Origin: Dyadobacter sp. | GTDB taxonomy: Bacteria; Bacteroidota; Bacteroidia; Cytophagales; Spirosomataceae | Direction of reading: 5' to 3' | Assembly: GCF_017744695.1 (NCBI RefSeq) | Contig: NZ_JAGIAS010000001.1 | Coordinates: 1,517,013-1,581,012 of the forward strand | Length of the DNA: 64,000 bases | In this document: in pieces, positions 38,591 through 48,197 of the stretch | Layout: each line of letters opens with the position of its first letter | Position numbering within the stretch: the stretch's first letter is position 1 | Made by a program: the position numbers and the translations under genes | Notes under the pieces: model-generated | Database searches by the model: none | What the model saw: only the letters and a program-made list of their open reading frames with translations | Told to the model about the DNA's origin: nothing

Positions 38591-39958
38591 ATGAAGATCA
38601 AAGACCGTATCGCCCTCCAATTCACGCTCCTGGTAGCGGGGGTGCTGCTGTTGTTTTCCATTGCCATTTACAGTGTCTCGGAGCATTACCGTCAGGAGGA
38701 ATTTTACGATCGCCTGCGCAGCCGCGCACGCACGACCTGCCGGCTGCTCGTGAAAGTGAAAGGGATTGATAAAGACCTGCTCAAATCCATCGACCAGAAC
38801 ACGCTTTCAGAAATGCTCGATGAGAAGGTACTCATCTTTGACCCGGCCAACGAGCTGATTTATTCCAGCGTCGACGACAAGCTGCTGACTTACCACACTT
38901 CACTGCTCAATGAAGTACGTGAAAAGCAATATATGGAGTTTCACCAGGGCGAAAACGAGGTGATTGGCCTGCTTTATCAGGAAGGCGATGACCCACTGGT
39001 GGTACTGGCGTCTGCTTATGACACTTTCGGACATAGCAAGCTGCAAAATTTAAGAAGTACGCTGGGCTGGGGATTGCTGGCAGGGATCGCGGTGACGGTC
39101 GGATTGGGGATTTACTTTGCCGGCAATGCCTTAAAACCCATTAGCGCCATCAACGCGCAAGTCTCACTCATTACGGCCCAGAATTTGTCCCAAAAGCTCG
39201 ACGAAGGTAACCGAAAGGACGAAATCGCGCAGTTAGCGATCAACTTCAACACCGTTCTTTACCGGCTCAACAAGGCATTTGAACAGCAAAAAAGCTTTGT
39301 TTCGCACGCTTCCCACGAGCTCCGCACGCCCCTGGCGGCGCTCAAATCCGAAATCCAGCTCGGGCAGCGTTTCAATAAGAACAACCCCGAAATTGAAGAG
39401 GTTTTTGCGAACCTGTTTTCGGATACCGAACGGCTTATCAGCATTACCAACAACCTGCTTTTCCTCGCCCGCTCGTACGAGAACATGGGCAACATGAAAA
39501 TGGCACACGTCCACATTGAGGACCTTGCGTTTCTGGCCAAAGAAGAATTGCTCTCTTCTCACCCGGATTACAACGTCGTGATCGATTATGAAACAATTCC
39601 CGAGAATGAGAATCAAACCGTCATAGAAGGCAACGAGGAATTGCTCAAAAGGGTATTCACCAATTTGCTCGATAATGCCTGCAAATACTCGTCCGATCAT
39701 AGTGCACAGATACTGATCTCCTCCGACGACAAATTGTGCGTCGTTAAGGTCCGCGACCACGGCATAGGGATCAGCGAAGACGACCTCCCGCATATTTTCA
39801 ACCCGTTTTTCAGGTCATCCAACGCTACCGAGCTTCCCGGGTTCGGGATAGGCCTTTCCATATGCCAGCGGATCGTGGAGCTGCACCACGGCACTATCGC
39901 CGTAACCAGCGAGATCGGCAAAGGCAGCGAGTTTCAAGTCCAGCTGCACCACATCTGA
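38591..39958 (+). CDS. Sensor histidine kinase with HAMP domain (metal-sensing type)
   Basis: The protein has 455 residues. Two transmembrane helices (about 8-28 and 158-178) enclose a periplasmic sensor of about 125 residues. They are followed by a HAMP domain, the dimerisation domain with phospho-acceptor His242 (SHASHELRTPLAAL), and the ATPase with N-box LLDNACKYSSD, G1 VRDHGIGISEDD and G2 GFGIGLSICQRI. It should phosphorylate the regulator encoded seven bases upstream. Position before a metal RND operon suggests sensing of Cu, Ag, Zn, Co or Cd in the periplasm; which metal is not visible. No cysteine-rich sensor motif is seen. Confidence 0.93.
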   Translation: MKIKDRIALQFTLLVAGVLLLFSIAIYSVSEHYRQEEFYDRLRSRARTTCRLLVKVKGIDKDLLKSIDQNTLSEMLDEKVLIFDPANELIYSSVDDKLLTYHTSLLNEVREKQYMEFHQGENEVIGLLYQEGDDPLVVLASAYDTFGHSKLQNLRSTLGWGLLAGIAVTVGLGIYFAGNALKPISAINAQVSLITAQNLSQKLDEGNRKDEIAQLAINFNTVLYRLNKAFEQQKSFVSHASHELRTPLAALKSEIQLGQRFNKNNPEIEEVFANLFSDTERLISITNNLLFLARSYENMGNMKMAHVHIEDLAFLAKEELLSSHPDYNVVIDYETIPENENQTVIEGNEELLKRVFTNLLDNACKYSSDHSAQILISSDDKLCVVKVRDHGIGISEDDLPHIFNPFFRSSNATELPGFGIGLSICQRIVELHHGTIAVTSEIGKGSEFQVQLHHI

Positions 39959-40062
39959 CCCGCCGTGCCCGGCCCCGGGGGGCATTCTAATTTTTTTCTA
40001 ATGTTTTTTTAAGGCTGGTGTAATACCGGTGTCGGAATATCGCACATTCTAACACGGAAATT

Positions 40063-41310
40063 ATGCGAACCTACCTCACCGGGCTCTTTGTACTCCTAAC
40101 AACCGCTTTACACGCGCAGGACACGCTGCGGCTCTCGATCCGGCAGGCCGATAGCCTGTTTTTGCAAAACAACCTTGAAATCCTGGCCGAAAAGTACCAG
40201 ATAGATATTGCGAAGTCGGTCGAGATACAGGATAAACTTTGGAACAACCCCACTTTCGGGGTCGAAATCAGCGCCTATAACCCCTCGCGCGGAGCGCTCG
40301 ACGTGGGCAAGAACGGCCAGAAAGCATTCACGATCCAGCAACTCATTACGCGCGCGGGCAAGCGCAACAAGCAGGTCGCATTGGATGTAGAATCGACGCG
40401 CAAAACCGAATTTCAATTCTACAACCTTATCCGCACCCTAAAATTCGAGCTGCGTCAGATCTTCTTCGAATCGTATTATCTAGAACAAACCATCACACTC
40501 TACGATAACCAGATCGGCACGCTCAGAACGACCGTCAATGCATTCGACAAAGAGTATAACCGGAAGAATATCTCGCTCAAAGAGGTGGTCCGCCTGAAAG
40601 CACTCCTTTTCGAGCTGACCAACGAGCGGGCTAATCTTCTTTTTGAATTACAGGAGAATCAGCGCATCCTCCGCACGCTGCTGAGCACAGAGAATCCTGT
40701 TAAATCGCTCGTTGATAGCACAGAAATCCAGCGCTATCACCTCGACCGCTATAACATCGCCACGTTGAAGGAAAAGGCATTGCAAAGCCGGGCGGATTTG
40801 AAAGTAGCGCAATCGGAGACAAAACAAGCCGAGCTCAATTACACCTTACAAAAGGCATTGGCCAAACCGGATGTGCAGGTAGGCGCGATTTACGACCAGT
40901 CGAGCAACTACGTGAGCAACTACTTCGGTGTGAATGCCTCCATTGCATTGCCCTTTTTCAACAGGAACCAGGGTAACATCCGCGCGGCCAAAAGCAGCAT
41001 CAGCTACTATAAAACAGCCGAGAACGCAAAGCAGAATGCCGTGAGCAACGAAGTCGACGCCGCCGTGCAGAAGGTCGGCATTGCCGACAAGGCTTTCCAG
41101 AGTGTCGAAGGGCAGTTCACTGACCAATTCCAACTCCTGAGCAACGGCATTTACGACAACTTCCAGAAACGGAACATCTCCCTGCTGGAATTCATCGACT
41201 TCATCGAGACCTATAACGAGAGCATCAAGGAATATAACCGCCTCCAGGCCGACCGCATCAAAGTATACGAGGAGCTCAACTACGTCGTCGGTGAAGAGCT
41301 ATTCAACTAA
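40063..41310 (+). CDS. Outer membrane efflux protein, TolC/CzcC family
   Basis: The protein has 415 residues with a signal peptide (ALHAQ). Two coiled-coil outer-membrane efflux repeats are visible, with long helices such as RKTEFQFYNLIRTLKFELRQ and AKSSISYYKTAENAKQNAVS, and the barrel segment KAFTIQQLITRAGKRN. It forms the trimeric exit duct for the RND pump encoded downstream. It is the first gene of a three-gene operon. The length and the NNPTFGVEISAYNPS opening fit CzcC-like proteins rather than plain TolC. Confidence 0.9.
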   Translation: MRTYLTGLFVLLTTALHAQDTLRLSIRQADSLFLQNNLEILAEKYQIDIAKSVEIQDKLWNNPTFGVEISAYNPSRGALDVGKNGQKAFTIQQLITRAGKRNKQVALDVESTRKTEFQFYNLIRTLKFELRQIFFESYYLEQTITLYDNQIGTLRTTVNAFDKEYNRKNISLKEVVRLKALLFELTNERANLLFELQENQRILRTLLSTENPVKSLVDSTEIQRYHLDRYNIATLKEKALQSRADLKVAQSETKQAELNYTLQKALAKPDVQVGAIYDQSSNYVSNYFGVNASIALPFFNRNQGNIRAAKSSISYYKTAENAKQNAVSNEVDAAVQKVGIADKAFQSVEGQFTDQFQLLSNGIYDNFQKRNISLLEFIDFIETYNESIKEYNRLQADRIKVYEELNYVVGEELFN

Positions 41311-41363
41311 CCATTCAAACTGAACACAACTTATTCACGGCATTGCCATTAATGCATTCCCCA

Positions 41364-42452
41364 ATGAAAAATTCACTGTATGTTGTCGTGCTCGCCGCTG
41401 TTGGCGTATGGCTGACCTCCTGCGAACAAAAGAAAGCCGAAAATGACGAATCGAAGGCGTTCATGCTTTCGGATACCATGATGAGCCGCATTAAAATCGA
41501 TACTGTGCGGACGGAACCGGTCCGGAACGAGCTCACGCTGGTGGGTAAGGTCGTTCCCGACGAAAATCAGGTCATTAAAGTATACCCGCTGGTAGGTGGT
41601 AACGTAGACGAAGTGGATGTGGAACTCGGCGACAATGTCCGCAAAGGCCAGAAACTGGCGACCATCCGTTCCGGTGAGGTAGCTGATTTCGAGCGGCAGA
41701 TGATCCAGGCACAGTCCGACCTGCTCATTGCACAGAAAAACCTGTCGTCGACCGAGGATTTGTTCGAAAGCAAGCTTGTACCCGAGCGGGATGTGATTTC
41801 AGCTCGTCAGATTGTGGATAAAGCACAGGCAGAGCTGAACCGTGTGAAAGAGGTCTTTTCTATTTATGGTTTAGGTAAATCCACCAACTACACCGTAAAA
41901 TCGCCCATTAACGGCTTCATCATCGACAAAAATGTGAACCGCGGTATGCAGCTGCGCTCGGATAACTCCGAAAGCCTGTTCACCGTGGGTCAGATCGCCG
42001 ATGTGTGGGTAATGGCCAATGTGAATGAGAGCGACATCCCGCGCGTGAAGCTGGGTATGCCAGCGGAAGTACGCACGATCAGCTTTTCGGATGAGGTTTT
42101 CAAAGGAAAGGTCGATAAAATCTATAATGTCCTCGACCCCGACACCAAGGCGATGAAAATCCGAATTCAATTGCAGAATGTAGGTTTCAAACTTAAACCT
42201 GAAATGCACGCAACCGTTACCCTCAATTTCGAGGAAGGCGAGCAAATGCAGGCGATCCCGTCCCAAGCGGTCATTTTCGACCGGAGCAAAAACTGGGTGA
42301 TGGTTTATCACAGCCGTACCAAAATCGAAACGCGCCCCGTGGAAGTATACCGCTCTCTGGCAAACACCACCTACGTCCGCGACGGCCTCAAACCAGGCGA
42401 AACGATCATTTCGAAGAATCAATTGCTGGTTTATGATGCGTTGAATGATTGA
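41364..42452 (+). CDS. Efflux RND periplasmic adaptor, CzcB/CusB family (lipoprotein)
   Basis: The start at MKNSLYVVVLAAVGVWLTSC gives 362 residues and a lipoprotein signal (Cys20); Met codons at 41343 and 41352 are alternatives. The order is membrane-proximal and barrel-sandwich domains with GGNVDEVDVELGDNVRKGQKLATI, a helical hairpin (about 105-150), the second lipoyl half with VKSPINGFIIDKNVNRGMQLR, and a beta-barrel domain. It bridges the RND pump and the TolC-like duct. The last codons overlap a TGAATGAT unit of the repeat that fills the gap to czcA. Confidence 0.9.
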   Translation: MKNSLYVVVLAAVGVWLTSCEQKKAENDESKAFMLSDTMMSRIKIDTVRTEPVRNELTLVGKVVPDENQVIKVYPLVGGNVDEVDVELGDNVRKGQKLATIRSGEVADFERQMIQAQSDLLIAQKNLSSTEDLFESKLVPERDVISARQIVDKAQAELNRVKEVFSIYGLGKSTNYTVKSPINGFIIDKNVNRGMQLRSDNSESLFTVGQIADVWVMANVNESDIPRVKLGMPAEVRTISFSDEVFKGKVDKIYNVLDPDTKAMKIRIQLQNVGFKLKPEMHATVTLNFEEGEQMQAIPSQAVIFDRSKNWVMVYHSRTKIETRPVEVYRSLANTTYVRDGLKPGETIISKNQLLVYDALND

Positions 42453-42461
42453 TATCAATTT

Positions 42462-42586
42462 TGAATGACCGAATGATTGAATGACTGAATGTTGCTTATG
42501 CCTAAGTACTCATTCAGCCACTCCGATCTCGCTCATTCAAGAAGAAGATATTCGGTCATTCAATCATTCAGTCATTCAATCATTAG
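42462..42586. repeat. Octamer repeat arrays forming a 20-bp perfect inverted repeat before czcA
   Basis: The left array is (T/C)GAATGA(C/T) repeated with an 8-bp period (42462-42491); the right array is RTCATTCA repeated with the same period (42555-42586). They are reverse complements: 42472-42491 pairs perfectly with 42565-42584 across 73 bases, and other registers pair too. It lies between czcB-like and czcA-like genes, six bases before the czcA start. A related repeat precedes secG. Confidence 0.9.
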
Positions 42587-42592
42587 ATACCA

Positions 42593-45500
42593 ATGAACAA
42601 ATTCATCCGAGGCATCGTGGGCTTTTCGCTCAAGAACCGGTTCTTCATATTCTTCATGACAGGCCTGCTGATCATCTCGGGCATTGTCAGCTACCAGAAC
42701 ACCCCGTTGGAAGCATTTCCCGATGTGACCAACACGCAGATCATCATCGTAACGCAATGGAACGGGCGTAGCGCGGAGGAAATAGAGCGTTTCGTAACTG
42801 TGCCCATTGAGGTCGCGATGAACTCCGTGCAGCAAAAAACCAACGTACGCAGCACGACCATGTTCGGGTTGAGTATTGTCAAGATCATTTTCGACGACGG
42901 CGTCGAGGACTTTTTTGCGCGGCAGCAGGTTAACAACCAGCTCCGGACCGTTTCACTGCCCGACGGCGTCGAGCCAGACGTGCAGCCGCCTTACGGCCCT
43001 ACCGGCGAGATTTTCAGGTTTACATTACAAAGCAAAGACCGCGACAGCCGCGAGCTGCTTACCCTTCACAAATGGGTGATCGACCGCCAGCTTCGCAGTG
43101 TACCGGGCGTGGCCGACGTGGTGGCATTCGGTGGCCGCGACAAGATTTACGAGGTACAGGTGAACCCTACCAAACTCGTGAAATACAACATTACCCCGCT
43201 GGAAGTATACCAGGCCGTTACCAAAAGCAATATCAACGTCGGCGGCGACGTGATCGAGAAGAACGGACAGGCGTATGTGGTACGCGGGATCGGGTTGCTG
43301 AACTCCATCCCCGACATTCAGAATATCATTGTCGAGTATATCAAAGACAACCCCGTATTGGTGAAAGACGTCGCGGACGTACGCGAGTCGGATATGCCGC
43401 GCGTGGGACAGGTGGGACTCGACGGCAATGACGACGTCGTGGAAGGGATTGTAGTGCAACGGAAAGGTGAAAATCCTAGTGAAGTACTGGCGCGGGTAAA
43501 GGATAAAATTGAGGAGTTGAATACCAAAATTCTTCCACCCGACGTCAAAATGGTCACATTTTATGATCGCGACAACCTGATCGAGTTCTGCGCCCATACG
43601 GTGAAACACAATCTTGTGGAAGGGATCGTGCTGGTAACCGTAATCGTGTTCATTTTCATGGCCGACTGGCGCACGACCGTCATTGTGTCCATCATCATCC
43701 CGTTGGCGCTGCTCTTCGCATTTATGTGTTTGAAATTGAAGGGCATGTCCGCTAACCTGCTCTCGATGGGTGCGATCGACTTCGGGATCATCATCGACGG
43801 TGCTGTGGTGATGGTGGAAGGGATATTCGTCGCCCTCGATCATTTGGCCCACCGGAACGGCATGGACCGGTTCAACAAGCTATCCAAACTCGGACTGATC
43901 AAACGCACCGGCGGCGAGTTAGGCAAGGCTATTTTCTTTTCCAAACTCATCATCATCACCGCATTGATACCCATTTTCAGTTTCCAGAAAGTGGAGGGTA
44001 AAATGTTTACACCGCTTGCCTACACACTGGGTTTTGCATTGCTGGGTGCATTGTTGTACACCCTCACATTGGTGCCGGTGCTCTGCTCTATTTTGCTGAA
44101 AAAGAATGTGCGGGAAAAGAGTAATCCCGTCGTCCGCTTCTTCGATAACATCGTGATCCGGGGCTTTGAATGGTGCTATGCCCGCAAAAAACTCAGCGTC
44201 GTACTCGCGACCGCTTTCCTGGGTATTACGCTATTCTCGGCCAAATTCCTGGGTACCGAGTTTCTTCCGACGCTGAATGAAGGTGCATTGTGGGTGGAAG
44301 CCAAAATGCCGATGAGCAGCTCGCTCGCCGAAACGGTGAAGATGGTAACCACGCTTCGCGCCAAACTGAATGAATTTCCGGAAGTAAATGGTGTATTATC
44401 CCAAACCGGCCGTTCCAACGACGGTACCGACCCGTCGGGCTTCTATTATGTGCAAATGCAGGTGAATTTGAAGCCGAAAGAAGAATGGAAACGCAAGATC
44501 AGCCAGGACGACCTGATTGAGGAGATGGATGCGAAGCTGAAACAGTTCCAGGGTATTAACTACAACTATTCGCAGCCGATCATCGACAACGTGGCCGAGG
44601 CCGTGGCCGGTATGAATGCGAGTAATGCGGTGAAAATATATGGCGACGACCTCGAAACACTGAACAACAAGGCCAACCAGGTACTGGAAGCGATCAAAAA
44701 CGTGCCGGGTATCAAAGACGTAGGTATTTTGCGGAACATCGGCCAACCGGAAATCAGTGTGATCCTGCACGACCACAAGATGGCGCAATACGGTGTAAGT
44801 ATCGCTGATGCACAGGCCGTGATTGAAATGGCGATCGGAGGTAAAACCGCATCCATCCTCTACGAGGGCGAACGGAAATTCGACATCCGCCTCCGTTATG
44901 AGCAGCAATACCGCCGCACGGTCGATGATATTCAGCAGTTAATGGTACCGACGCTTACAGGAGGCAAAATTCCGTTGAAAGAAATCTCCACGATCCGTAC
45001 CGTTACCGGGCCCGCATTCGTGTACCGCGACAACAACAAGCGCTTCATCGGCGTGAAATTCTCCGTTCGCGAACGCGACCTGGGTAGCACCATCGCCGAG
45101 GCGCAATCGAAGGTAAAACCTTTGCTTTCTTCGCTGCCGAAAGGTTACCTGGTAAGCTGGTCGGGCGAATTCGAAAACCAGGTACGCGCCACGGCGCGGT
45201 TGGGCCAGGTAGTACCGATCAGCCTCGTGGGGATATTCATTCTGCTCTTCATCATGTTCAGTAATGCCAAAGATGCCGGGTTGGTGCTGATCAACGTTCC
45301 ATTTGCGCTGATCGGCGGAATCCTCGCGCTGCACGTCACGCATATGAACTTCGGTATTTCCGCGGGTGTAGGCTTTATAGCCCTTTTCGGGCTCTGCGTG
45401 CAGAACGGGGTGATATTGATTTCAGTATTCAATAAAAACCTCGCCGCACGAATGACACTGGACGAGGCGATCAGGGAAGGAGTGAAATCGCGTATCAGGC

Positions 45501-45700
45501 CGGTAATCATGACGGCATTGATGGCGGCTATCGGCTTATTGCCGGCTGCGGTTTCCACCGGCATTGGTTCCGAAACCCAGAAACCGCTTGCTATTGTAGT
45601 GATCGGTGGATTGATTACCGCTACGGTACTCACGCTGCTGGTATTCCCGATTATTTACGGGTTTTTCAACAGGAAGATCAAGGTTTCGAAATATGCTTAA
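42593..45700 (+). CDS. Heavy-metal efflux RND pump, CzcA/CusA family
   Basis: The protein has 1035 residues, with twelve transmembrane helices in two halves and two large periplasmic loops. The heavy-metal RND signature DFGIIIDGAVVMVE lies in transmembrane helix 4 (about 396-409) and places it in the HME group rather than the drug-exporting group. PDVTNTQIIIVTQWNGRSAEEIERFVT near the start (in two parts) is also typical. It exports metal ions from periplasm or cytoplasm using proton flow, with the two gene products upstream. The metal cannot be read from the sequence. The start ATG lies just after the repeat at 42462-42586. Confidence 0.95.
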   Translation: MNKFIRGIVGFSLKNRFFIFFMTGLLIISGIVSYQNTPLEAFPDVTNTQIIIVTQWNGRSAEEIERFVTVPIEVAMNSVQQKTNVRSTTMFGLSIVKIIFDDGVEDFFARQQVNNQLRTVSLPDGVEPDVQPPYGPTGEIFRFTLQSKDRDSRELLTLHKWVIDRQLRSVPGVADVVAFGGRDKIYEVQVNPTKLVKYNITPLEVYQAVTKSNINVGGDVIEKNGQAYVVRGIGLLNSIPDIQNIIVEYIKDNPVLVKDVADVRESDMPRVGQVGLDGNDDVVEGIVVQRKGENPSEVLARVKDKIEELNTKILPPDVKMVTFYDRDNLIEFCAHTVKHNLVEGIVLVTVIVFIFMADWRTTVIVSIIIPLALLFAFMCLKLKGMSANLLSMGAIDFGIIIDGAVVMVEGIFVALDHLAHRNGMDRFNKLSKLGLIKRTGGELGKAIFFSKLIIITALIPIFSFQKVEGKMFTPLAYTLGFALLGALLYTLTLVPVLCSILLKKNVREKSNPVVRFFDNIVIRGFEWCYARKKLSVVLATAFLGITLFSAKFLGTEFLPTLNEGALWVEAKMPMSSSLAETVKMVTTLRAKLNEFPEVNGVLSQTGRSNDGTDPSGFYYVQMQVNLKPKEEWKRKISQDDLIEEMDAKLKQFQGINYNYSQPIIDNVAEAVAGMNASNAVKIYGDDLETLNNKANQVLEAIKNVPGIKDVGILRNIGQPEISVILHDHKMAQYGVSIADAQAVIEMAIGGKTASILYEGERKFDIRLRYEQQYRRTVDDIQQLMVPTLTGGKIPLKEISTIRTVTGPAFVYRDNNKRFIGVKFSVRERDLGSTIAEAQSKVKPLLSSLPKGYLVSWSGEFENQVRATARLGQVVPISLVGIFILLFIMFSNAKDAGLVLINVPFALIGGILALHVTHMNFGISAGVGFIALFGLCVQNGVILISVFNKNLAARMTLDEAIREGVKSRIRPVIMTALMAAIGLLPAAVSTGIGSETQKPLAIVVIGGLITATVLTLLVFPIIYGFFNRKIKVSKYA

Positions 45701-45701
45701 A

Positions 45702-45768
45702 TGTCAGCCAGAGCGGAGTCGAACGCCCGCGGTACTGCACCGCGCTTCGACTTCGCTCAGCGTGACGT
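45702..45768. repeat. REP-like imperfect palindrome after czcA
   Basis: The left arm (about 45703-45732) and right arm (about 45740-45767) pair over most of their length: GTCA, GAGCG, AGTCGAA and CGCGG blocks have complements in the same order with two small offsets. The loop is about seven bases. It lies in the convergent gap between czcA and the outer membrane protein gene and has no T-run. It resembles the dispersed GAGCGAAGTCGAA element known from many bacterial genomes. Confidence 0.65.
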
Positions 45769-45803
45769 TTAGCGAGCAGACCAGCTGGTCATTCGGTCAT
45801 CTT

Positions 45804-46664
45804 CTAAATTTTGCCGCCGTGATTCAAATTGGAGAAATCATAACCGATATGGAACACATAGCGTAGCGAAATGCCAAAGTTCCAACCCGAACCGTCGCCT
45901 TCAATACGCGCCCGCTCGGTTTCAACACCATTAACCTTGTAAACCAGGTCGGTCGTGAGGGAGTTGCCCATACCCCATTGTTTTCGGGCAAAAAGCGACA
46001 TATCAATCGTTTTGGCGACCTTGATCACATACTCCGCCGACGCTTCCACCAATCCTGTCATGGATGGGGCAATGCGCGTGTCGCTTGACATGAATAACGT
46101 ATCCACGCCCTGCCGCCGGCCCTTCTCCCGGTAGCCCGAGAACTCCATATAGTCCTTTGATTTACCTGAATTAGGCACCAGCCCAGCGCCCGCGCTGATC
46201 CAGAATGCCGACTTACGTACGGAAGGTTTTCCCCAGAGCAGCCGCATTTTCCCACGGACAATCAGACTATTTTTATCGTTCTCCATCTGGTATTTCAGGG
46301 GATTATCACCATAGATCATCAGCACATTATGAATCGCCGAGCGGTCGTATTCCAGCTCGACATTCCATTGTTCTTTGAAAACCCATCCCGCAGTTACACC
46401 CCAGGCCGACACAGTGGGAGATTCGGTTCCAATCAATTCGTCAAAATCGTTGTTGATCGTGTTCTTATCATTCCGTACAAAACCACTCACGCCCACATAC
46501 CAGCGGTCATGGACTTTTACATCCCCGAATTTTTTGAGAAACGATTCGGTATTATAAGGCTTTGCACCAATGGGCTTGGTATAAATTTTCTGGTAATAAT
46601 CCGCGTCCTGAGCCCGGACATGAAGAAATGCGGCAAAGAAGAGGATCGTAAAAATGGGTTTCAT
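45804..46664 (-). CDS. Hypothetical outer membrane beta-barrel protein
   Basis: The protein has 286 residues with a signal peptide (FLHVRAQ). The mature part alternates hydrophobic and polar residues as in beta-barrels (WYVGVSGFVRND; VSAWGVTAGWVF; NFGISLRYVFHIGYDFSN), with several Tyr/Trp girdle residues. I do not recognise a family. It lies 83 bases after the NtrB-like kinase in the same direction and could be its last operon member or a target. A weak sigma-54-like match (46713-46726, minus strand) lies in the gap. Confidence 0.75.
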   Translation of the reverse strand: MKPIFTILFFAAFLHVRAQDADYYQKIYTKPIGAKPYNTESFLKKFGDVKVHDRWYVGVSGFVRNDKNTINNDFDELIGTESPTVSAWGVTAGWVFKEQWNVELEYDRSAIHNVLMIYGDNPLKYQMENDKNSLIVRGKMRLLWGKPSVRKSAFWISAGAGLVPNSGKSKDYMEFSGYREKGRRQGVDTLFMSSDTRIAPSMTGLVEASAEYVIKVAKTIDMSLFARKQWGMGNSLTTDLVYKVNGVETERARIEGDGSGWNFGISLRYVFHIGYDFSNLNHGGKI

Positions 46665-46747
46665 AGAAGTGCTCCTTTTTTCTCTCCTTACGCGCGCCTA
46701 AGCCCGATCGTTGCATAAAAATCGCCGGCCAATTCGGTTGGAAGCAA

Positions 46748-48178
46748 TTACTTGCCGGTTTGAAAACTGATGATAAAAGTAGTACCCACACCAAGCTCCG
46801 ACTGTACTTCGATACGTCCGTGGTGCGCGTGGATAATGCTCATGGTGGTGGACAACCCGATACCCATTCCGTTGTTTTTCCCGGTGAAATATGGTTCAAA
46901 TATCTTATCCATATGCTCCTCACTGATCCCCGAACCATTGTCGACGAAGACGACCTGAATGTGGTCCCCGTGATTTCTCGTCGCGATCCGCAGTATGCCC
47001 CTGTCCTCTTCCATCGCTTCGATGGCATTGGTAATGAGGTTCAGGAAAGCCATTTGCAGTGAAACCCGGTCGAGCGGCAATGCGAGCTCTTCGTCGGCAA
47101 ATTCATTGACGATCTGAATCCTTTTGAGCTGTACACGGTCAAGCGCGGCACTGATCGCCTGGCTCAGTACCGAATGTATCGAACTCTCCACCAACTCAAT
47201 ATCCTCGGAAGAGGACGGCTGCAAGAGTTGCGTAATAAGGTCGTTAATGCGCGTGCAATTGCGCTTGATAATTTGTGTGTAGAATTTGTGATCCTCGTCG
47301 GTCAGCTCCATTTCCAGCTGCTCCGCCGAAAGATTCACGTTCGTGAGCGGGTTACGCACCTCATGCGCGAGCATGCGCACGAGCCTGCCCGTCACGGCCA
47401 TTTTCTCGGAAAATAGTCTTTCCTTTTCCGATTGTTTCCTGGCCGTCATATCATGCAAGCGCCCCTGGATATAGGGATGGTCATCGTCCACCTCCACCGA
47501 CGCCGAAAAGAGGCAGTACTTTTTATCCGCATCTTTGGTCAGCAGGCGCACCTCATGGTCGTGAATGGGCTGATCGGCAATGTCTTTCCAGCGCATTGCG
47601 AATAAAGGGTCATCCACCAGTTGGGTGATTTTCTTCTCCTTCAACTGTTCCGCAGAATAGCCGGTGAGAATACTCGCGGCTTCGTTGAAATCGATGATAT
47701 TGCCTTCCAGGTCGCTGATAAACAGGAAATCATTCGATTCTTCAAAAACCCTGCGGTAGCGGCGTTCGCTGTGGCGCAATGCTTTCAGAACGGACGTACG
47801 CTCCAATGCGTACCGGATGCTTCGTTCCAGTTTTTCCGCGTCCAGCTCGCTTTTAATGAGGTAATCCGCCGCTCCAAGGCGCAATGCCTCGACGGCAATC
47901 TTGGTGTCGCCTTTGCCTGTCAGGAGGATAATCGGTTCCTCGCATTCGAAATTGCATGCGAGCTCGATCAGGTCGATACCCGTATTTTCTCCGAGCAGGT
48001 AATCGAACAGGTACAGGTCAAATTTGTTATTCCTGATCTGGATTTCCGCCTCTTTGAAAGTGGCACACCAGGTGATATCAAACTTCCAGTTGACCAGATC
48101 CTGAAAATATTCACGGGTCAGGAAGTAATCGTCCTCGTCGTCGTCCACCAACAATACCCTGATCAGTTTACTATTCAT
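46748..48178 (-). CDS. NtrB-like hybrid: N-terminal receiver, PAS, histidine kinase
   Basis: The ATG at 48178 gives 476 residues; a start at 48208 would overlap the regulator gene by 11 bases. The order is a receiver (1-125; DDDEDD at 12-17, phospho-acceptor Asp59 in LYLFDYLLG), a PAS domain (about 142-245; RVFEESNDFLFISDLEGNIIDFN), a HisKA domain with His272 (MLAHEVRNPLTN) and an ATPase with NAIEAMEE, VDNGSGISEEH and GMGIGLSTT. There is no membrane segment, so it senses a cytoplasmic signal. Together with the NtrC-like protein just upstream it forms a two-component system that acts through sigma-54. The receiver in front may take phosphate from another kinase. Confidence 0.93.
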   Translation of the reverse strand: MNSKLIRVLLVDDDEDDYFLTREYFQDLVNWKFDITWCATFKEAEIQIRNNKFDLYLFDYLLGENTGIDLIELACNFECEEPIILLTGKGDTKIAVEALRLGAADYLIKSELDAEKLERSIRYALERTSVLKALRHSERRYRRVFEESNDFLFISDLEGNIIDFNEAASILTGYSAEQLKEKKITQLVDDPLFAMRWKDIADQPIHDHEVRLLTKDADKKYCLFSASVEVDDDHPYIQGRLHDMTARKQSEKERLFSEKMAVTGRLVRMLAHEVRNPLTNVNLSAEQLEMELTDEDHKFYTQIIKRNCTRINDLITQLLQPSSSEDIELVESSIHSVLSQAISAALDRVQLKRIQIVNEFADEELALPLDRVSLQMAFLNLITNAIEAMEEDRGILRIATRNHGDHIQVVFVDNGSGISEEHMDKIFEPYFTGKNNGMGIGLSTTMSIIHAHHGRIEVQSELGVGTTFIISFQTGK

Positions 48179-48197
48179 TCCCGCTGCTGTTCCGCTG

